This document shows positions 8,478-16,307 of a DNA stretch of 64,000 nucleotides, in pieces. Source of the stretch: an uncultured Christensenellaceae bacterium (GTDB taxonomy: Bacteria > Bacillota > Clostridia > Christensenellales > Aristaeellaceae); contig CAJOJQ010000014.1 in assembly GCA_905234985.1 (NCBI GenBank), positions 1 to 64,000 on the forward strand, read 5' to 3'. How positions within the stretch are numbered: the stretch's first letter is position 1; each line of letters begins with the position of its first letter. The notes under the pieces are model-generated. The model was not told where the DNA came from. It searched no databases and saw only the letters and a program-made list of their open reading frames with translations. A program made the translations under genes and the position numbers.

Positions 8478-8667
8478 CGTATCTGTTCAGCCAAGTTGAG
8501 TTTTCCATTTTGATGGGTCATCTAATATGTAGGGGCGGATATTATCCGCCCGTCTCCGTAACATTTTCCAAATTGTTCGGAATCATTTCATTCGGGCGGA
8601 TGATATCCGCCCCTACATACCGGGTAGCCCAGCAAGGTGGTTAAACCCAGCTTGACTGAACAGATAC
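8478..8667. repeat. MITE-like long inverted repeat containing two GGGGCGGATATYATCCGCCC elements
   Basis: The ends are GTATCTGTTCAGCCAAG (from 8480) and the reverse complement of GTATCTGTTCAGTCAAG (to 8667). Similarity continues inward for about 75 bases on each side to TGTAGGGGCGGAT, with palindromes at 8532-8551 and 8596-8615. The element fills the gap between the ATPase and ferredoxin genes. No reading frame was seen in it. Confidence 0.75.
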
Positions 8668-8702
8668 AATAAAACAAATAAATGTAGGAGGAGAAAAGAC
8701 GA

Positions 8703-8930
8703 ATGCGGGCGTTTAAGCTGGTTTTCCGTCCGGAAAAGTGCAAGGGCTGCGAGCTGTGCCGTTCCGTATGCCCCAAGGGCGTCATCGGCATGGCGGCCAC
8801 CGTCAATGCCAAGGGGTATCACCCCGCCTGCGCCGTGAACCAGGAAGCGTGCATCGGCTGCCAAAGCTGCGCGCTGATGTGTCCTGACGGCGCGATTGCC
8901 ATTTATCAGTTGGAGGAGGGCGACCAATGA
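8703..8930 (+). CDS. 2-oxoacid:ferredoxin oxidoreductase, ferredoxin-like (delta) subunit
   Basis: 75 residues with two 4Fe-4S motifs, CKGCELCRSVCPKG and CIGCQSCALMCPDGA, which carry electrons from the TPP subunit to external ferredoxin. GTAGGAGGAG is the ribosome site. Its TGA overlaps the ATG of the alpha subunit (ATGA), and the same coupling links all four genes of the operon. The order delta-alpha-beta-gamma is that of VOR/KOR-type enzymes. Confidence 0.92.
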   Translation: MRAFKLVFRPEKCKGCELCRSVCPKGVIGMAATVNAKGYHPACAVNQEACIGCQSCALMCPDGAIAIYQLEEGDQ

Positions 8931-10021
8931 TCACCGATAAAGTCCTCATGAAGGGCAACGAGGCCTTTGCCGAGGCCGCCATCCGCGGCGGCGCGCGGCT
9001 GTATTTCGGCTATCCCATTACCCCCCAGAGCGAGGTTCCCGAGTATATGAGCCGGGAACTGCCCAAGCACGGGGGCTGCTTTGTGCAGGCGGAAAGCGAG
9101 CTGGGGGCCATCAACATGGCTTACGGCGCGGGCAGCGCCGGCGGCACGGTATTCATTTCCTCTTCCTCTCCCGGCATCGCCCTGATGCAGGAGGGCATGA
9201 GCTTCCTTTGCTCTGCCGAAGTGCCGCTGCTGGCCATGAACGTATCCCGCGGCGGCCCCGGCATCGGCGGCATTCAGCCCGCTCAGGCGGACTATTACCA
9301 GGTCACCCGGGGCGGCGGCAACGGCGACTATAAAATCCCCGTGTTCGCCCCCGCTTCCATCCAGGAAGCCGTGGATATGCTGTACGAAGGCACTGAAATG
9401 GCCCAGTATTGGCGCAATCCCATCATGATTTTGGCCGACGGCATGATCGGCCAGATGATGGAACCTGTGCGCCTGCCGGAATTCAAGCCCGTGCTGGCCC
9501 CCAATGAAATCGCGGGCAAGCGGGACTGGGCCTGCACCGGCTACGCCGACCGGGGCGGCGACCAGAACCGCCGGGTGGTGAAGTCCCTGCGCATGCAGCC
9601 CGAAAAGTTAGAAGAACACGTGGAAAAGCTGTTCAAAAAGTACGCGCGGATGGAAAAAGAGCTGGCGAAGTACGAGACCGAAAACCTGAAGGGCGCGGAG
9701 GTCGTGTTCGTGGCCTTCGGCACCACCGCCCGCATCTGCCGGGAAGCCTGCGAGATCCTGGCGAGCCAGGGCGTCAAGGCGGGCCTCATCCGGCCCATTT
9801 CCCTGTGGCCCTTCCCGGACAAGGCCTTTGACGAGATCGACTTCGGCACGACCAAGGCCGTCATTTCCGCCGAATTGTCCATGGGCCAGATGATCACCGA
9901 CGTGAAGCTGGCGCTGAACGGTCGTCTGCCCGTGTTCCTGGCCCACCGCACCGGCGGCATGGTGCCCACCACCCCCGAGGTGGCCCAGCGCGCCAAGGCT
10001 GTATTGGAGGGATTGAAATGA
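8927..10021 (+). CDS. vorB: 2-oxoacid:ferredoxin oxidoreductase alpha subunit (VorB-like)
   Basis: 364 residues. It carries the pyrimidine-binding and core domains of POR/VOR alpha subunits: GNEAFAEAAIRGGARLYFGYPITPQSE at the N-terminus, QAESELGAINMAYGAGSAGG, then the C-terminal transketolase-like domain with FVAFGTTARI. The length and start fit VorB (3-methyl-2-oxobutanoate dehydrogenase). The exact 2-oxo acid, branched-chain or 2-oxoglutarate, cannot be settled from sequence alone. It works with the beta and gamma subunits to convert a 2-oxo acid, CoA and oxidised ferredoxin to acyl-CoA, CO2 and reduced ferredoxin, or the reverse. Confidence 0.9.
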   Translation: MITDKVLMKGNEAFAEAAIRGGARLYFGYPITPQSEVPEYMSRELPKHGGCFVQAESELGAINMAYGAGSAGGTVFISSSSPGIALMQEGMSFLCSAEVPLLAMNVSRGGPGIGGIQPAQADYYQVTRGGGNGDYKIPVFAPASIQEAVDMLYEGTEMAQYWRNPIMILADGMIGQMMEPVRLPEFKPVLAPNEIAGKRDWACTGYADRGGDQNRRVVKSLRMQPEKLEEHVEKLFKKYARMEKELAKYETENLKGAEVVFVAFGTTARICREACEILASQGVKAGLIRPISLWPFPDKAFDEIDFGTTKAVISAELSMGQMITDVKLALNGRLPVFLAHRTGGMVPTTPEVAQRAKAVLEGLK

Positions 10022-10770
10022 AGCCCATTTTTGAATACACCAAGGGCATGACCGAAATGCCCACCCATTACTGCCCCGGCTGCACCCATGGCATCGCCCA
10101 TCGGCTGATCATGGAAGTGCTGGATGAAATGGGCATGTTGGGCAACACCATCGGCGTGGCCCCCATCGGCTGCTCGGTCATGGCCCACCAGTACATGAAC
10201 GTGGATATGTGCGAGGCCGCCCATGGCCGCGCCCCCGCCGTCGCCAGCGGCATCCGCCGGGTACACCCGGACAAGCTCGTGTTCACCTACCAGGGGGACG
10301 GCGACCTGGCCTCCATCGGCACCGGCGAAATCATCCACGCCGCCGTGCGCGGGGAAAAGTTCACCACCTTCTTCATCAACAACGGCATCTATGGCATGAC
10401 CGGCGGCCAGATGGCCCCCACCACCCTGATCGGCCAGAAGAGTACCACCAGCCAGGACGGCCGCAGCAAGGAACTGAACGGCATGCCCGTGAAAATGAGC
10501 GAAATGCTGGCCACCATCGACGGCGCGGCCTATGTGGAGCGCGTGGCGCTGGACAGCCCCGCCCACGTGCGGCAGGCGAAAAAGGCCATTCGCAAAGCCT
10601 TTGAAATTCAGCAAAAGGGCTTAGGCTTCACGCTGATCGAATTCCTGTCCACCTGTCCCACCAACTGGGGCATGACCCCCGTGAAGGCCCTGGAATGGGT
10701 GCGCAATAACGTGATGGCCTACTATCCCATCGGGGTCATCAAGGAACCCGCAAAGGAGGAACAGGCATGA
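10018..10770 (+). CDS. 2-oxoacid:ferredoxin oxidoreductase beta (thiamine diphosphate) subunit
   Basis: 250 residues. HYCPGCTHG near the N-terminus and the TPP/Mg motif GDGDLASIGTGE...NNGIYGMTGGQ identify the cofactor-binding subunit. The reaction centre is shared with the alpha subunit. It starts within the alpha stop codon (ATGA). The C-terminal segment EFLSTCPTNWGMTP is typical of VOR/KOR beta subunits. Confidence 0.92.
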   Translation: MKPIFEYTKGMTEMPTHYCPGCTHGIAHRLIMEVLDEMGMLGNTIGVAPIGCSVMAHQYMNVDMCEAAHGRAPAVASGIRRVHPDKLVFTYQGDGDLASIGTGEIIHAAVRGEKFTTFFINNGIYGMTGGQMAPTTLIGQKSTTSQDGRSKELNGMPVKMSEMLATIDGAAYVERVALDSPAHVRQAKKAIRKAFEIQQKGLGFTLIEFLSTCPTNWGMTPVKALEWVRNNVMAYYPIGVIKEPAKEEQA

Positions 10771-11291
10771 GCACGTATAAGATGTTTTTCGCCGGTTCCG
10801 GCGGCCAGGGCGTGCTGCTCATGGGCCAGATGATCGCCCAGGCGGCCATGCTGGAAGGAAAGGAAGCCACCTTCCTGCCCTCCTACGGCCCCGAAATGCG
10901 CGGCGGCACCGCCAACTGCACCGTGGTGGTTTCCGATAAGCCCGTTTCCTGCCCCCTGATTTACGAGGCGGACATCGCGGTGGTCATGAACCTGCCCTCC
11001 ATGGACAAGTTTGAGCCGATGGTAAAGCCCGGCGGGTTTATGTTCTACAATGAATCCATCATTGACCGCAAGCCCAACCGGGACGACATCAAGGCCGTGG
11101 CGGTCGATCTGGCCGCCCGCGCCGCCAAGTTAGGCAACGACAAGGTCGCCAACATGGTGATGTTAGGCGAAGTGGTGCGGGGCACCGGCGTGGTGCAGCC
11201 CGAAACCATCTTCAAGGTCTTTGAAGAAAAGTTCACCGGCAAGAAAGCCGCCCTGATCCCCCTGAACAAACAGGCGTTTTTGGGCGAATAA
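10767..11291 (+). CDS. 2-oxoacid:ferredoxin oxidoreductase gamma subunit
   Basis: 174 residues of the POR-gamma fold. GSGGQGVLLMGQMIAQAA at the N-terminus and PSYGPEMRGGTANCTVVVSD in the middle form the CoA-binding region. It overlaps the beta stop by four bases. It is the last gene of the operon, with a strong terminator 15 bases later. Confidence 0.92.
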   Translation: MSTYKMFFAGSGGQGVLLMGQMIAQAAMLEGKEATFLPSYGPEMRGGTANCTVVVSDKPVSCPLIYEADIAVVMNLPSMDKFEPMVKPGGFMFYNESIIDRKPNRDDIKAVAVDLAARAAKLGNDKVANMVMLGEVVRGTGVVQPETIFKVFEEKFTGKKAALIPLNKQAFLGE

Positions 11292-11305
11292 TACTTCCCG
11301 CAATC

Positions 11306-11355
11306 GAAAAACCGTCTCTTTGCTGGTTCACTGTCCGGCAAAGAGACGGTTTTTT
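11306..11355. terminator. Bidirectional terminator between the oxidoreductase operon and the NYN gene
   Basis: AAAACCGTCTCTTTGC pairs with GCAAAGAGACGGTTTT across a 14-base loop, with a T run at the 3' end and A residues at the 5' end, so it can serve both converging genes. Confidence 0.85.
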
Positions 11356-11383
11356 GATTGCCCGGCGGCGAAGCCTTCCCCGT

Positions 11384-12487
11384 TTACGCTTCTCCGGCGG
11401 CTTCTTTCAGGATTTGCAGGTATTTGCGGGCGTCGGCGGTGCCGAAGGCCTTGCGCAGTTTATTATAGACGGCGCGGCGGTCGGTGCTTTCGGTGCAAAT
11501 GGCGGCGATCTTGCGGGCGGCGTCCTCGGGCGCTCCCGCCTGGATCAGGAGGGCGACGGGGTCAGGCTCCTGAACCTGGGGTTCGGGCGGGGACGCGGGT
11601 TCCGGTTCCCGGGCCGGGGCGGGTTTTTCCGGCGTTTCCTGCTCGGGCAGGGGCGCTTCCTGCATGGTCTCCGTCGCTTCCGGGGCTGTTTCCGGGGTTT
11701 CCGTCTCTTCGGACGCGGCGGACACCCAGGTGCCGCCCTCCCCTTCCTCTATTTTCAGCGCGCCGCCCATTTGCCGGGCCAGGTAATCCAGGGGCTTGCG
11801 CTTGGAGCGCTGCTGATCGTAGCGGTAATCGGGCAGCTCATTCAGCAGAGAAAAGAGGGCATGGCTGGGCATGCGCCCCTCCCGGCTGGACAGCTGGTTC
11901 AGGATAAAGGCGCGGATGTTGGCGATGCGCCCGCTGTGGGTGGGGGTGATTTTGGGCTTTTCAGGGGCCTTCTCCGGCGTTTTTTCCGGCGTTCTTTCGG
12001 GCTTCTTTTCCGGGACGGGGCGGGCAGGCTCCGCCTTGCGGGGCTGGGAAGCGGCGCGGGCGGAGGGCTGCTGCAAAATCACGAAGGAAGTGCAGGCGGT
12101 GCGCCACAATTCGTTGGACTTGTCCGTGCCCATGCCCACCACGTCCACGCCGCCGGTGCGCAGCCGCACGGACAGGGCGGAAAAATCGCTGTCGCTGGAA
12201 GCGATCACCATGATATCGGGGGCGGCCTCCGTTTTGCCGGTCAAAAGATCCATGGCCCCGATCACCAGGGCGATGTCGGAGGTGTTCTTGTATTTGCTGG
12301 GCCGGATGGTCAGGCTGGGGCGGATGGCGTATTTCAGCACCGGCTCCACCCAAGCGTTCAGGGCGGCGGCGGCCCCGTAGATTTCCTTGTGGGTCACAGT
12401 GCCTAAGGATGCGGCGTGGGTAAAAATCTGATCGGCAAAAATGGGCAGCACGTTTTCCGCGTCGATCAGGATGGCTACGTTGGACAT
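11384..12487 (-). CDS. NYN-domain putative RNase with a LOTUS-like domain
   Basis: 367 residues. Residues 1-145 form a LabA/NYN (PIN-like) domain with the acidic residues of ILIDAENV, SDIALVIGAMD and ASSDSDFSAL. A Pro/Glu-rich linker follows. Residues 190-270 (SGRIANIRAFILNQLSS...KPLDYLARQ...IEEGEGGTWV) look like an OST-HTH/LOTUS winged helix. An acidic proline-rich stretch then leads to a small helical C-terminal domain (DPVALLIQAGAPEDAARKIAAI). NYN proteins are thought to cleave RNA with metal ions, and LOTUS domains bind RNA. It appears monocistronic. A related protein is encoded at 27420-28412. Confidence 0.8.
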   Translation of the reverse strand: MSNVAILIDAENVLPIFADQIFTHAASLGTVTHKEIYGAAAALNAWVEPVLKYAIRPSLTIRPSKYKNTSDIALVIGAMDLLTGKTEAAPDIMVIASSDSDFSALSVRLRTGGVDVVGMGTDKSNELWRTACTSFVILQQPSARAASQPRKAEPARPVPEKKPERTPEKTPEKAPEKPKITPTHSGRIANIRAFILNQLSSREGRMPSHALFSLLNELPDYRYDQQRSKRKPLDYLARQMGGALKIEEGEGGTWVSAASEETETPETAPEATETMQEAPLPEQETPEKPAPAREPEPASPPEPQVQEPDPVALLIQAGAPEDAARKIAAICTESTDRRAVYNKLRKAFGTADARKYLQILKEAAGEA

Positions 12488-12599
12488 GGCGAAAAATACC
12501 TTCTTTACAAAATAATCTGAAAAGTTCGGCGCTTGAAACCGAAATTTACCGTCCGATTATACCATGAACACGCGCGGCGGGCAATGGATTTTTTACCGA

Positions 12600-12712
12600 C
12601 CGTAGGGGCGGATATGATCCGCCCGAAATCGTTGAACACCACGAACACCTGAAAAATCAACAATCCCATCATGTTGCGGGCGGCAGGCGGATGATATCCG
12701 CCCCTACGGTCG
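12600..12712. repeat. GGGGCGGATAT element as an inverted pair
   Basis: GACCGTAGGGGCGGATATGA at the left and its near reverse complement at the right flank a centre of about 60 bases. It is the same repeat kind as at 8532-8615 and 21643-21664. The rest of the 12488-12994 gap holds only AT-rich sequence and a TATAAT at 12907. Confidence 0.75.
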
Positions 12713-12994
12713 GAAACCGGAATTTTCGCCTTCGTTCGGGTTGGTTTTATGTGGTGCGTTGGGTTATCCGCCCCCACGCCCTACACCCCAACATCCTGTA
12801 TATGCTCACGCTGAACGAAGGCTGCTATCACAATATGTGCCCTTCGCAGCCGCATTTTTTTGAAAAATTTTTTTCGTCCCTCCGTTTCAACCCGCGAAAA
12901 TGGGTGTATAATCTATGACGTAAGGAATAAACAACAGCGGCGAAGGCCGCTTTACCGAAAGAAAGAACCCAGCAGGAAAGGACGGAGAAACATC

Positions 12995-13264
12995 ATGACC
13001 AATTGCGATGTGCGCGTGACGGGCGGCGTACTGCCCCAGGAGGAAATTCAGGCTTATATCGACCGGGCGGAGAAGAAGTTCGGCGCTCGGCCCCATGGCA
13101 TCGACATCAAGGTGGACGGCGAGTTTGTGGAATTGTCCTACGATTTCGGCAACGTGCCCTTCCACCGCATCCGGCGCATCACCGGCTATCTGGTGGGCAC
13201 CCTGGATCGCTTCAACAACGCCAAGCGGTCCGAGGAGCACGACCGGGTGAAGCACGCGGTATAA
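12995..13264 (+). CDS. Small NrdD-C-terminus-like protein
   Basis: 89 residues. The C-terminal part RRITGYLVGTLDRFNNAKRSEEHDRVKH aligns by eye with the end of anaerobic ribonucleotide reductase NrdD, where the glycyl-radical loop reads RVCGYL followed by an NxGKxxEVxxRVKH segment. The N-terminal 55 residues (TGGVLPQEEIQAYIDRAEKKFG, IDIKVDGEFVELSYDFGNVPF) do not resemble the NrdD barrel. Similar short proteins occur in Clostridia and are often labelled anaerobic ribonucleotide reductase. It may be a stand-alone radical or regulatory domain. The ATG follows GGACGGAG. TATAAT lies at 12907-12912 and a terminator follows the stop, so it is expressed alone. Confidence 0.7.
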   Translation: MTNCDVRVTGGVLPQEEIQAYIDRAEKKFGARPHGIDIKVDGEFVELSYDFGNVPFHRIRRITGYLVGTLDRFNNAKRSEEHDRVKHAV

Positions 13265-13284
13265 TCACACATTCCTTCCCAGCG

Positions 13285-13310
13285 GCGCGGAGATGATCCG
13301 CGCTGTTTTT
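13285..13310 (+). terminator. Terminator of the NrdD-like gene
   Basis: GCGCGGA / TCCGCGC stem with a 5-base loop, then TG and five T. Confidence 0.8.
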
Positions 13311-13321
13311 GTAGTCGAAAC

Positions 13322-13366
13322 TTTTCCGAACAAAATTTTAAAAAGCACTGGAAATATTCGTGTTTC
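13322..13366 (+). promoter_or_regulatory. PurBox pair upstream of purR
   Basis: Box 1 is TTTTCCGAACAAAAT (13322-13336). Box 2 on the other strand reads AAACACGAATATTT (13352-13365). The two CGAA cores are inverted with 26 bases between them, which fits the roughly 16-base gap between PurBoxes known for Bacillus-type PurR. The second box lies inside the purR promoter spacer, so PurR probably represses itself. Confidence 0.65.
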
Positions 13367-13377
13367 TGTGGTATACT
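13349..13377 (+). promoter_or_regulatory. Promoter of purR
   Basis: TGGAAA, 17-base spacer, TATACT, 45 bases before the start codon and overlapped by the second PurBox. Confidence 0.65.
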
Positions 13378-13421
13378 CTTTCCTTGCCAGGCCCTAAAGG
13401 GAGAGAGGATGAAAAAGAACC

Positions 13422-14234
13422 ATGGACAAGATCAAGCGCAACGAACGGCTGGCCGTCATGACCCAGGTTTTGACCCAGGCCCCCAACCGGATTTTTACCC
13501 TGTCCCATTTCTGCGAGCTGTTTTCCACCGCCAAGTCCACCGTCAGCGAGGACGTGGCGATTTTGCAGGACACCATGAAGCAGTTCCGGCTGGGCAGGCT
13601 GGAAACGGTCACGGGCGCGGCGGGCGGCGTGCGCTACCGGCCCATGGGCGTGGGAAGCTATGACCGGGAATTTGTGGAGGGCATCTGCGAGAGGCTCCGG
13701 GAACCCGCCCGCCATCTGCCGGGGGGCTACCTGTATTTTTCCGATATCCTGTCCGATCCCCAATTGGTACACGGCATGGGCACGCTGATCGCCAGCCAGT
13801 ATTACGATATCAACGCTGATTTCGTGCTTACCATGGAAACCAAGGGCATCCCCGTGGCGATGATGACGGCGGAAGCCCTGCGGGTGCCCCTGATCATCGC
13901 CCGGCACGCCACCAAGGTGTACGAGGGCAGCGCGGTGAATATTTCCTACGTGTCCGGCTCGGGCCGCATCGAAACCATGGCTCTGTCCCGCCGGGCGGTG
14001 AAGGAGGGCCAGCGCGCCCTGATCGTGGACGATTTCATGCGCGGCGGCGGCACCGCCCGGGGCATGATCGAGCTGATGAAGGAATTTTCCGTCACCGTGG
14101 CGGGCATCTGCTTCGTGCTGGCCCTGGAAAACCCCAAGCGCCGCCTGGTGGAGGGCGAAAAAACCCTGATGCTTCTTTCCGATATCAAAGAAGGCGAAAC
14201 GCTGAATATCCGGCCCGCGGACTGGATCAAGTAA
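13422..14234 (+). CDS. purR: Purine operon repressor PurR
   Basis: 270 residues, the usual length for the Bacillus-type PurR. Residues 1-75 are a winged helix (RLAVMTQVLTQAPNRIFTLSHFCELF, STVSEDVAIL). The rest is a phosphoribosyltransferase-like domain with the PRPP-binding loop ALIVDDFMRGGGTARGM. It binds PurBoxes and is released by PRPP. The paired PurBox in its own promoter points to autoregulation. The HIT gene follows after 14 bases and is probably co-transcribed. Confidence 0.95.
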   Translation: MDKIKRNERLAVMTQVLTQAPNRIFTLSHFCELFSTAKSTVSEDVAILQDTMKQFRLGRLETVTGAAGGVRYRPMGVGSYDREFVEGICERLREPARHLPGGYLYFSDILSDPQLVHGMGTLIASQYYDINADFVLTMETKGIPVAMMTAEALRVPLIIARHATKVYEGSAVNISYVSGSGRIETMALSRRAVKEGQRALIVDDFMRGGGTARGMIELMKEFSVTVAGICFVLALENPKRRLVEGEKTLMLLSDIKEGETLNIRPADWIK

Positions 14235-14248
14235 AGGAGGATAACACT

Positions 14249-14590
14249 ATGGATAACTGTCTGTTCTGCAAAATCATCGCGGGGGACATTCCCTCCACGA
14301 AAGTCTATGAGGACGCATACTGCTACGCCTTCCGGGACATCAATCCCCAGGCACCCACTCACATCCTGGTGGTGCCCAAGGATCATGTGGCAAGCATCGC
14401 GGAGGCGGACAAGCTGTCCCCCGAAGCCCTGTGCGCCGTGATCACCGCCATCGGCAAAATCGCCGCCCAGGAAGGGCTGGAAAAAGGCTTCCGGGTGGTC
14501 AGCAACTGCGGCCCCGACGCCTGCCAGAGCGTGCCCCACCTGCATTTTCACATCTTAGGCGGGCGGCAGATGGCGGATCAAATGGCCTGA
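14249..14590 (+). CDS. HIT-family nucleotide hydrolase (HinT-like)
   Basis: 113 residues, the usual HinT size. CLFCKIIAGDIPS at the N-terminus and the catalytic histidine triad HLHFHIL near residue 99. Members hydrolyse nucleoside phosphoramidates and related adenylates. AAAGGAGG lies 8 bases before the ATG. It sits directly behind purR. Confidence 0.92.
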   Translation: MDNCLFCKIIAGDIPSTKVYEDAYCYAFRDINPQAPTHILVVPKDHVASIAEADKLSPEALCAVITAIGKIAAQEGLEKGFRVVSNCGPDACQSVPHLHFHILGGRQMADQMA

Positions 14591-14655
14591 TTGGGAAGAA
14601 AGTTTCCTGATCGTCGGTGAAAGTGTAAAAACATTTTTATGCCCCGAAAAGGCTG

Positions 14656-14684
14656 TTGACACTCCCGCCCGAAAGCGTTATAAT
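14656..14684 (+). promoter_or_regulatory. Consensus promoter of rpsU
   Basis: Perfect TTGACA, 17-base spacer, perfect TATAAT. The leader of about 90 bases contains a hairpin CACCGTA / TACGGTG at 14722-14741. Confidence 0.9.
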
Positions 14685-14778
14685 ACAGGCACGGTCGCCA
14701 TCCGCCGGTTCAACGGCGTCGCACCGTAAGTACATACGGTGTTGTTTCAGGCGAGATGAGCGAAGGGAGGGAAAACAA

Positions 14779-14952
14779 GTGTCTGAGGTTCATGTCAACA
14801 AGAACGAATCGCTGGAAAGCGCGCTGAAGCGCTTCAAGCGTCAGTGTGCCCGTGCTGGCGTGCTGGCCGAGGTTCGTAAGCGCGAACATTATGAAAAGCC
14901 CAGCGTAAAGCGCAAGAAGAAGGCGGAAGCCGCTCGCAAGCGGAAGTATTGA
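14779..14952 (+). CDS. rpsU: Ribosomal protein bS21
   Basis: 57 residues, typical for S21: [45 protein letters not shown] is recognisable throughout, with a basic tail. It starts at GTG, supported by GGGAGGG 8 bases upstream. It has its own consensus promoter and terminator. Confidence 0.97.
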   Translation: MSEVHVNKNESLESALKRFKRQCARAGVLAEVRKREHYEKPSVKRKKKAEAARKRKY

Positions 14953-14963
14953 TCCGTCGCTTG

Positions 14964-14996
14964 GAGAACCGTCCGGGATATGCCGGGCGGTTCTTT
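14964..14996 (+). terminator. Terminator of rpsU
   Basis: AGAACCGTCCGG / CCGGGCGGTTCT stem with a 6-base loop and a short T run. Confidence 0.8.
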
Positions 14997-15154
14997 CAGT
15001 TGGGCGCGGCAGGCCGAAGCCTGTTTTCGTTCAGTCGGAACAAACAAGTAAGGCAATCGTAACAATTTATACACACATTTCTCCGCCGGATATATTATAC
15101 TATTTGGTGCGCTGATACACATCACAGCAACAACTCGAAGGAGGAAAAGAAAGC

Positions 15155-16201
15155 ATGAAAAAGCTCGTTTCCCTGATTCTGGTTCTGGTTCTGACCCTGG
15201 GCTGCGCCGCCGCCCTGGCCGAAAACAAAAAGATGGACACCCTGACCTTCCAGTTCGTTCCTTCCAAGGACGCGGACGTGATCATCACCGGCACCAAGAA
15301 CCTGCCCGAGCTGGTGCAGGCTGAAATGGCTAAGTTAGGCTACGACATCGGCAAAGTGGAAATCTCCGTGGGCACCAGCTATGAAGCCACCGGCGAAGCC
15401 ATGAGCGCCGGTACCATCGACGTGGGCTGGCTGCCCGGCGGCACCTACGCCATCTACAGCCAGAGCAAGGAAGTGGCCGTCATCCTGACCGCCACCCGCG
15501 CGGGCCTGAGCAACGACAGCGAAAACCCCGCCGACTGGAACGGCGTGGCCAACAAGACCCTGCCCACCGACAATCAGGTGACCTTCTACCGCTCCCTGAT
15601 CTACGCCGCCCCCACCGAAAAGGGCAAGGCCCTGGCCGCCAAGGTCAACGCCGGTGAAAAGCTGACCTGGGACGAACTGAACGACTGCACCTGGGCCGTG
15701 GCAAACACTTCTTCTTCCGCCGGTTACATCTATCCCACCATGTGGCTGATGAACAACTACGAAGGCAAGAAGATTTCCGACCTGTCCAGCGTGGTCACCC
15801 TGGGCTATGCCGACGCGTTCGCGCAGGCTGCCGCCGAACAGGTGGACATCATCTGCTGCTACGCTGACGGCCGCCGCGACTACGAAGCGCCCTGGAACCT
15901 GCCCACCGACCAGAAGGACGAAACCGGCAAGCAGGGCATGGGCCGCGAGGGCGCCATCTGGGACGAACTGAACGTCATCGGCGTCACCCCCGGCATCTAT
16001 AACGACACCGTAGCCATCACCACCGCCAAGGCTGAAATCAACAACCCCGAATTCATCCAGGCCCTGCAGACGGCCCTCATCAACATCATCAACACCGAAG
16101 AAGGCAAGGCCATCTTCTCCGTGTACAGCCACACCGGCTACGCCATCGCGCAGGACAGCGACTATGACGCCGCCCGTACGGCCCTGTCCCTGGTGAAGTA
16201 A
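15155..16201 (+). CDS. phnD: PhnD-type ABC transporter solute-binding protein
   Basis: 348 residues. A signal peptide (residues 1-22, ending AALAE) precedes a PhnD/phosphite-binding fold: LTFQFVPSKDADVI, SAGTIDVGWLPGGTYAIY and SSSAGYIYPTMWL, the serine-rich stretch that usually holds the phosphonate or phosphite group. The only cysteine near the cleavage site (TLGCAAALA) makes a poor lipobox, so it may be secreted rather than a lipoprotein. The phnC-phnE-phnE genes follow. AAGGAGG lies upstream of the ATG and TATACT at 15096. Phosphonate, phosphite or another oxyanion are all possible, and no C-P lyase gene is present here. Confidence 0.88.
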   Translation: MKKLVSLILVLVLTLGCAAALAENKKMDTLTFQFVPSKDADVIITGTKNLPELVQAEMAKLGYDIGKVEISVGTSYEATGEAMSAGTIDVGWLPGGTYAIYSQSKEVAVILTATRAGLSNDSENPADWNGVANKTLPTDNQVTFYRSLIYAAPTEKGKALAAKVNAGEKLTWDELNDCTWAVANTSSSAGYIYPTMWLMNNYEGKKISDLSSVVTLGYADAFAQAAAEQVDIICCYADGRRDYEAPWNLPTDQKDETGKQGMGREGAIWDELNVIGVTPGIYNDTVAITTAKAEINNPEFIQALQTALINIINTEEGKAIFSVYSHTGYAIAQDSDYDAARTALSLVK

Positions 16202-16222
16202 TCAAACTTCCGTTTTCTTTCG

Positions 16223-16247
16223 CCCGGCAGTTCGCTGCCGGGTTTTT
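16223..16247 (+). terminator. Terminator between phnD and phnC
   Basis: Perfect CCCGGCAG - TTCG - CTGCCGGG hairpin with a TTTTT tail. It should reduce read-through from phnD, which allows more binding protein than transporter to be made. Confidence 0.88.
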
Positions 16248-16278
16248 CTCTTTTTTTCTCTTTTTCCCTGAAAATCGC

Positions 16279-16307
16279 TTGTATTGCATACTGCTCCATG
16301 ATATGAT
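16279..16307 (+). promoter_or_regulatory. Internal promoter before phnC
   Basis: TTGTAT, 17-base spacer, TATGAT, about 50 bases before the phnC start. Confidence 0.6.

Noticed and set aside
15060-15101. Possible Pho-box direct repeats (TAACA, TACACA) before phnD
   Set aside because: Only two imperfect units. A matrix search would be needed before calling phosphate control.
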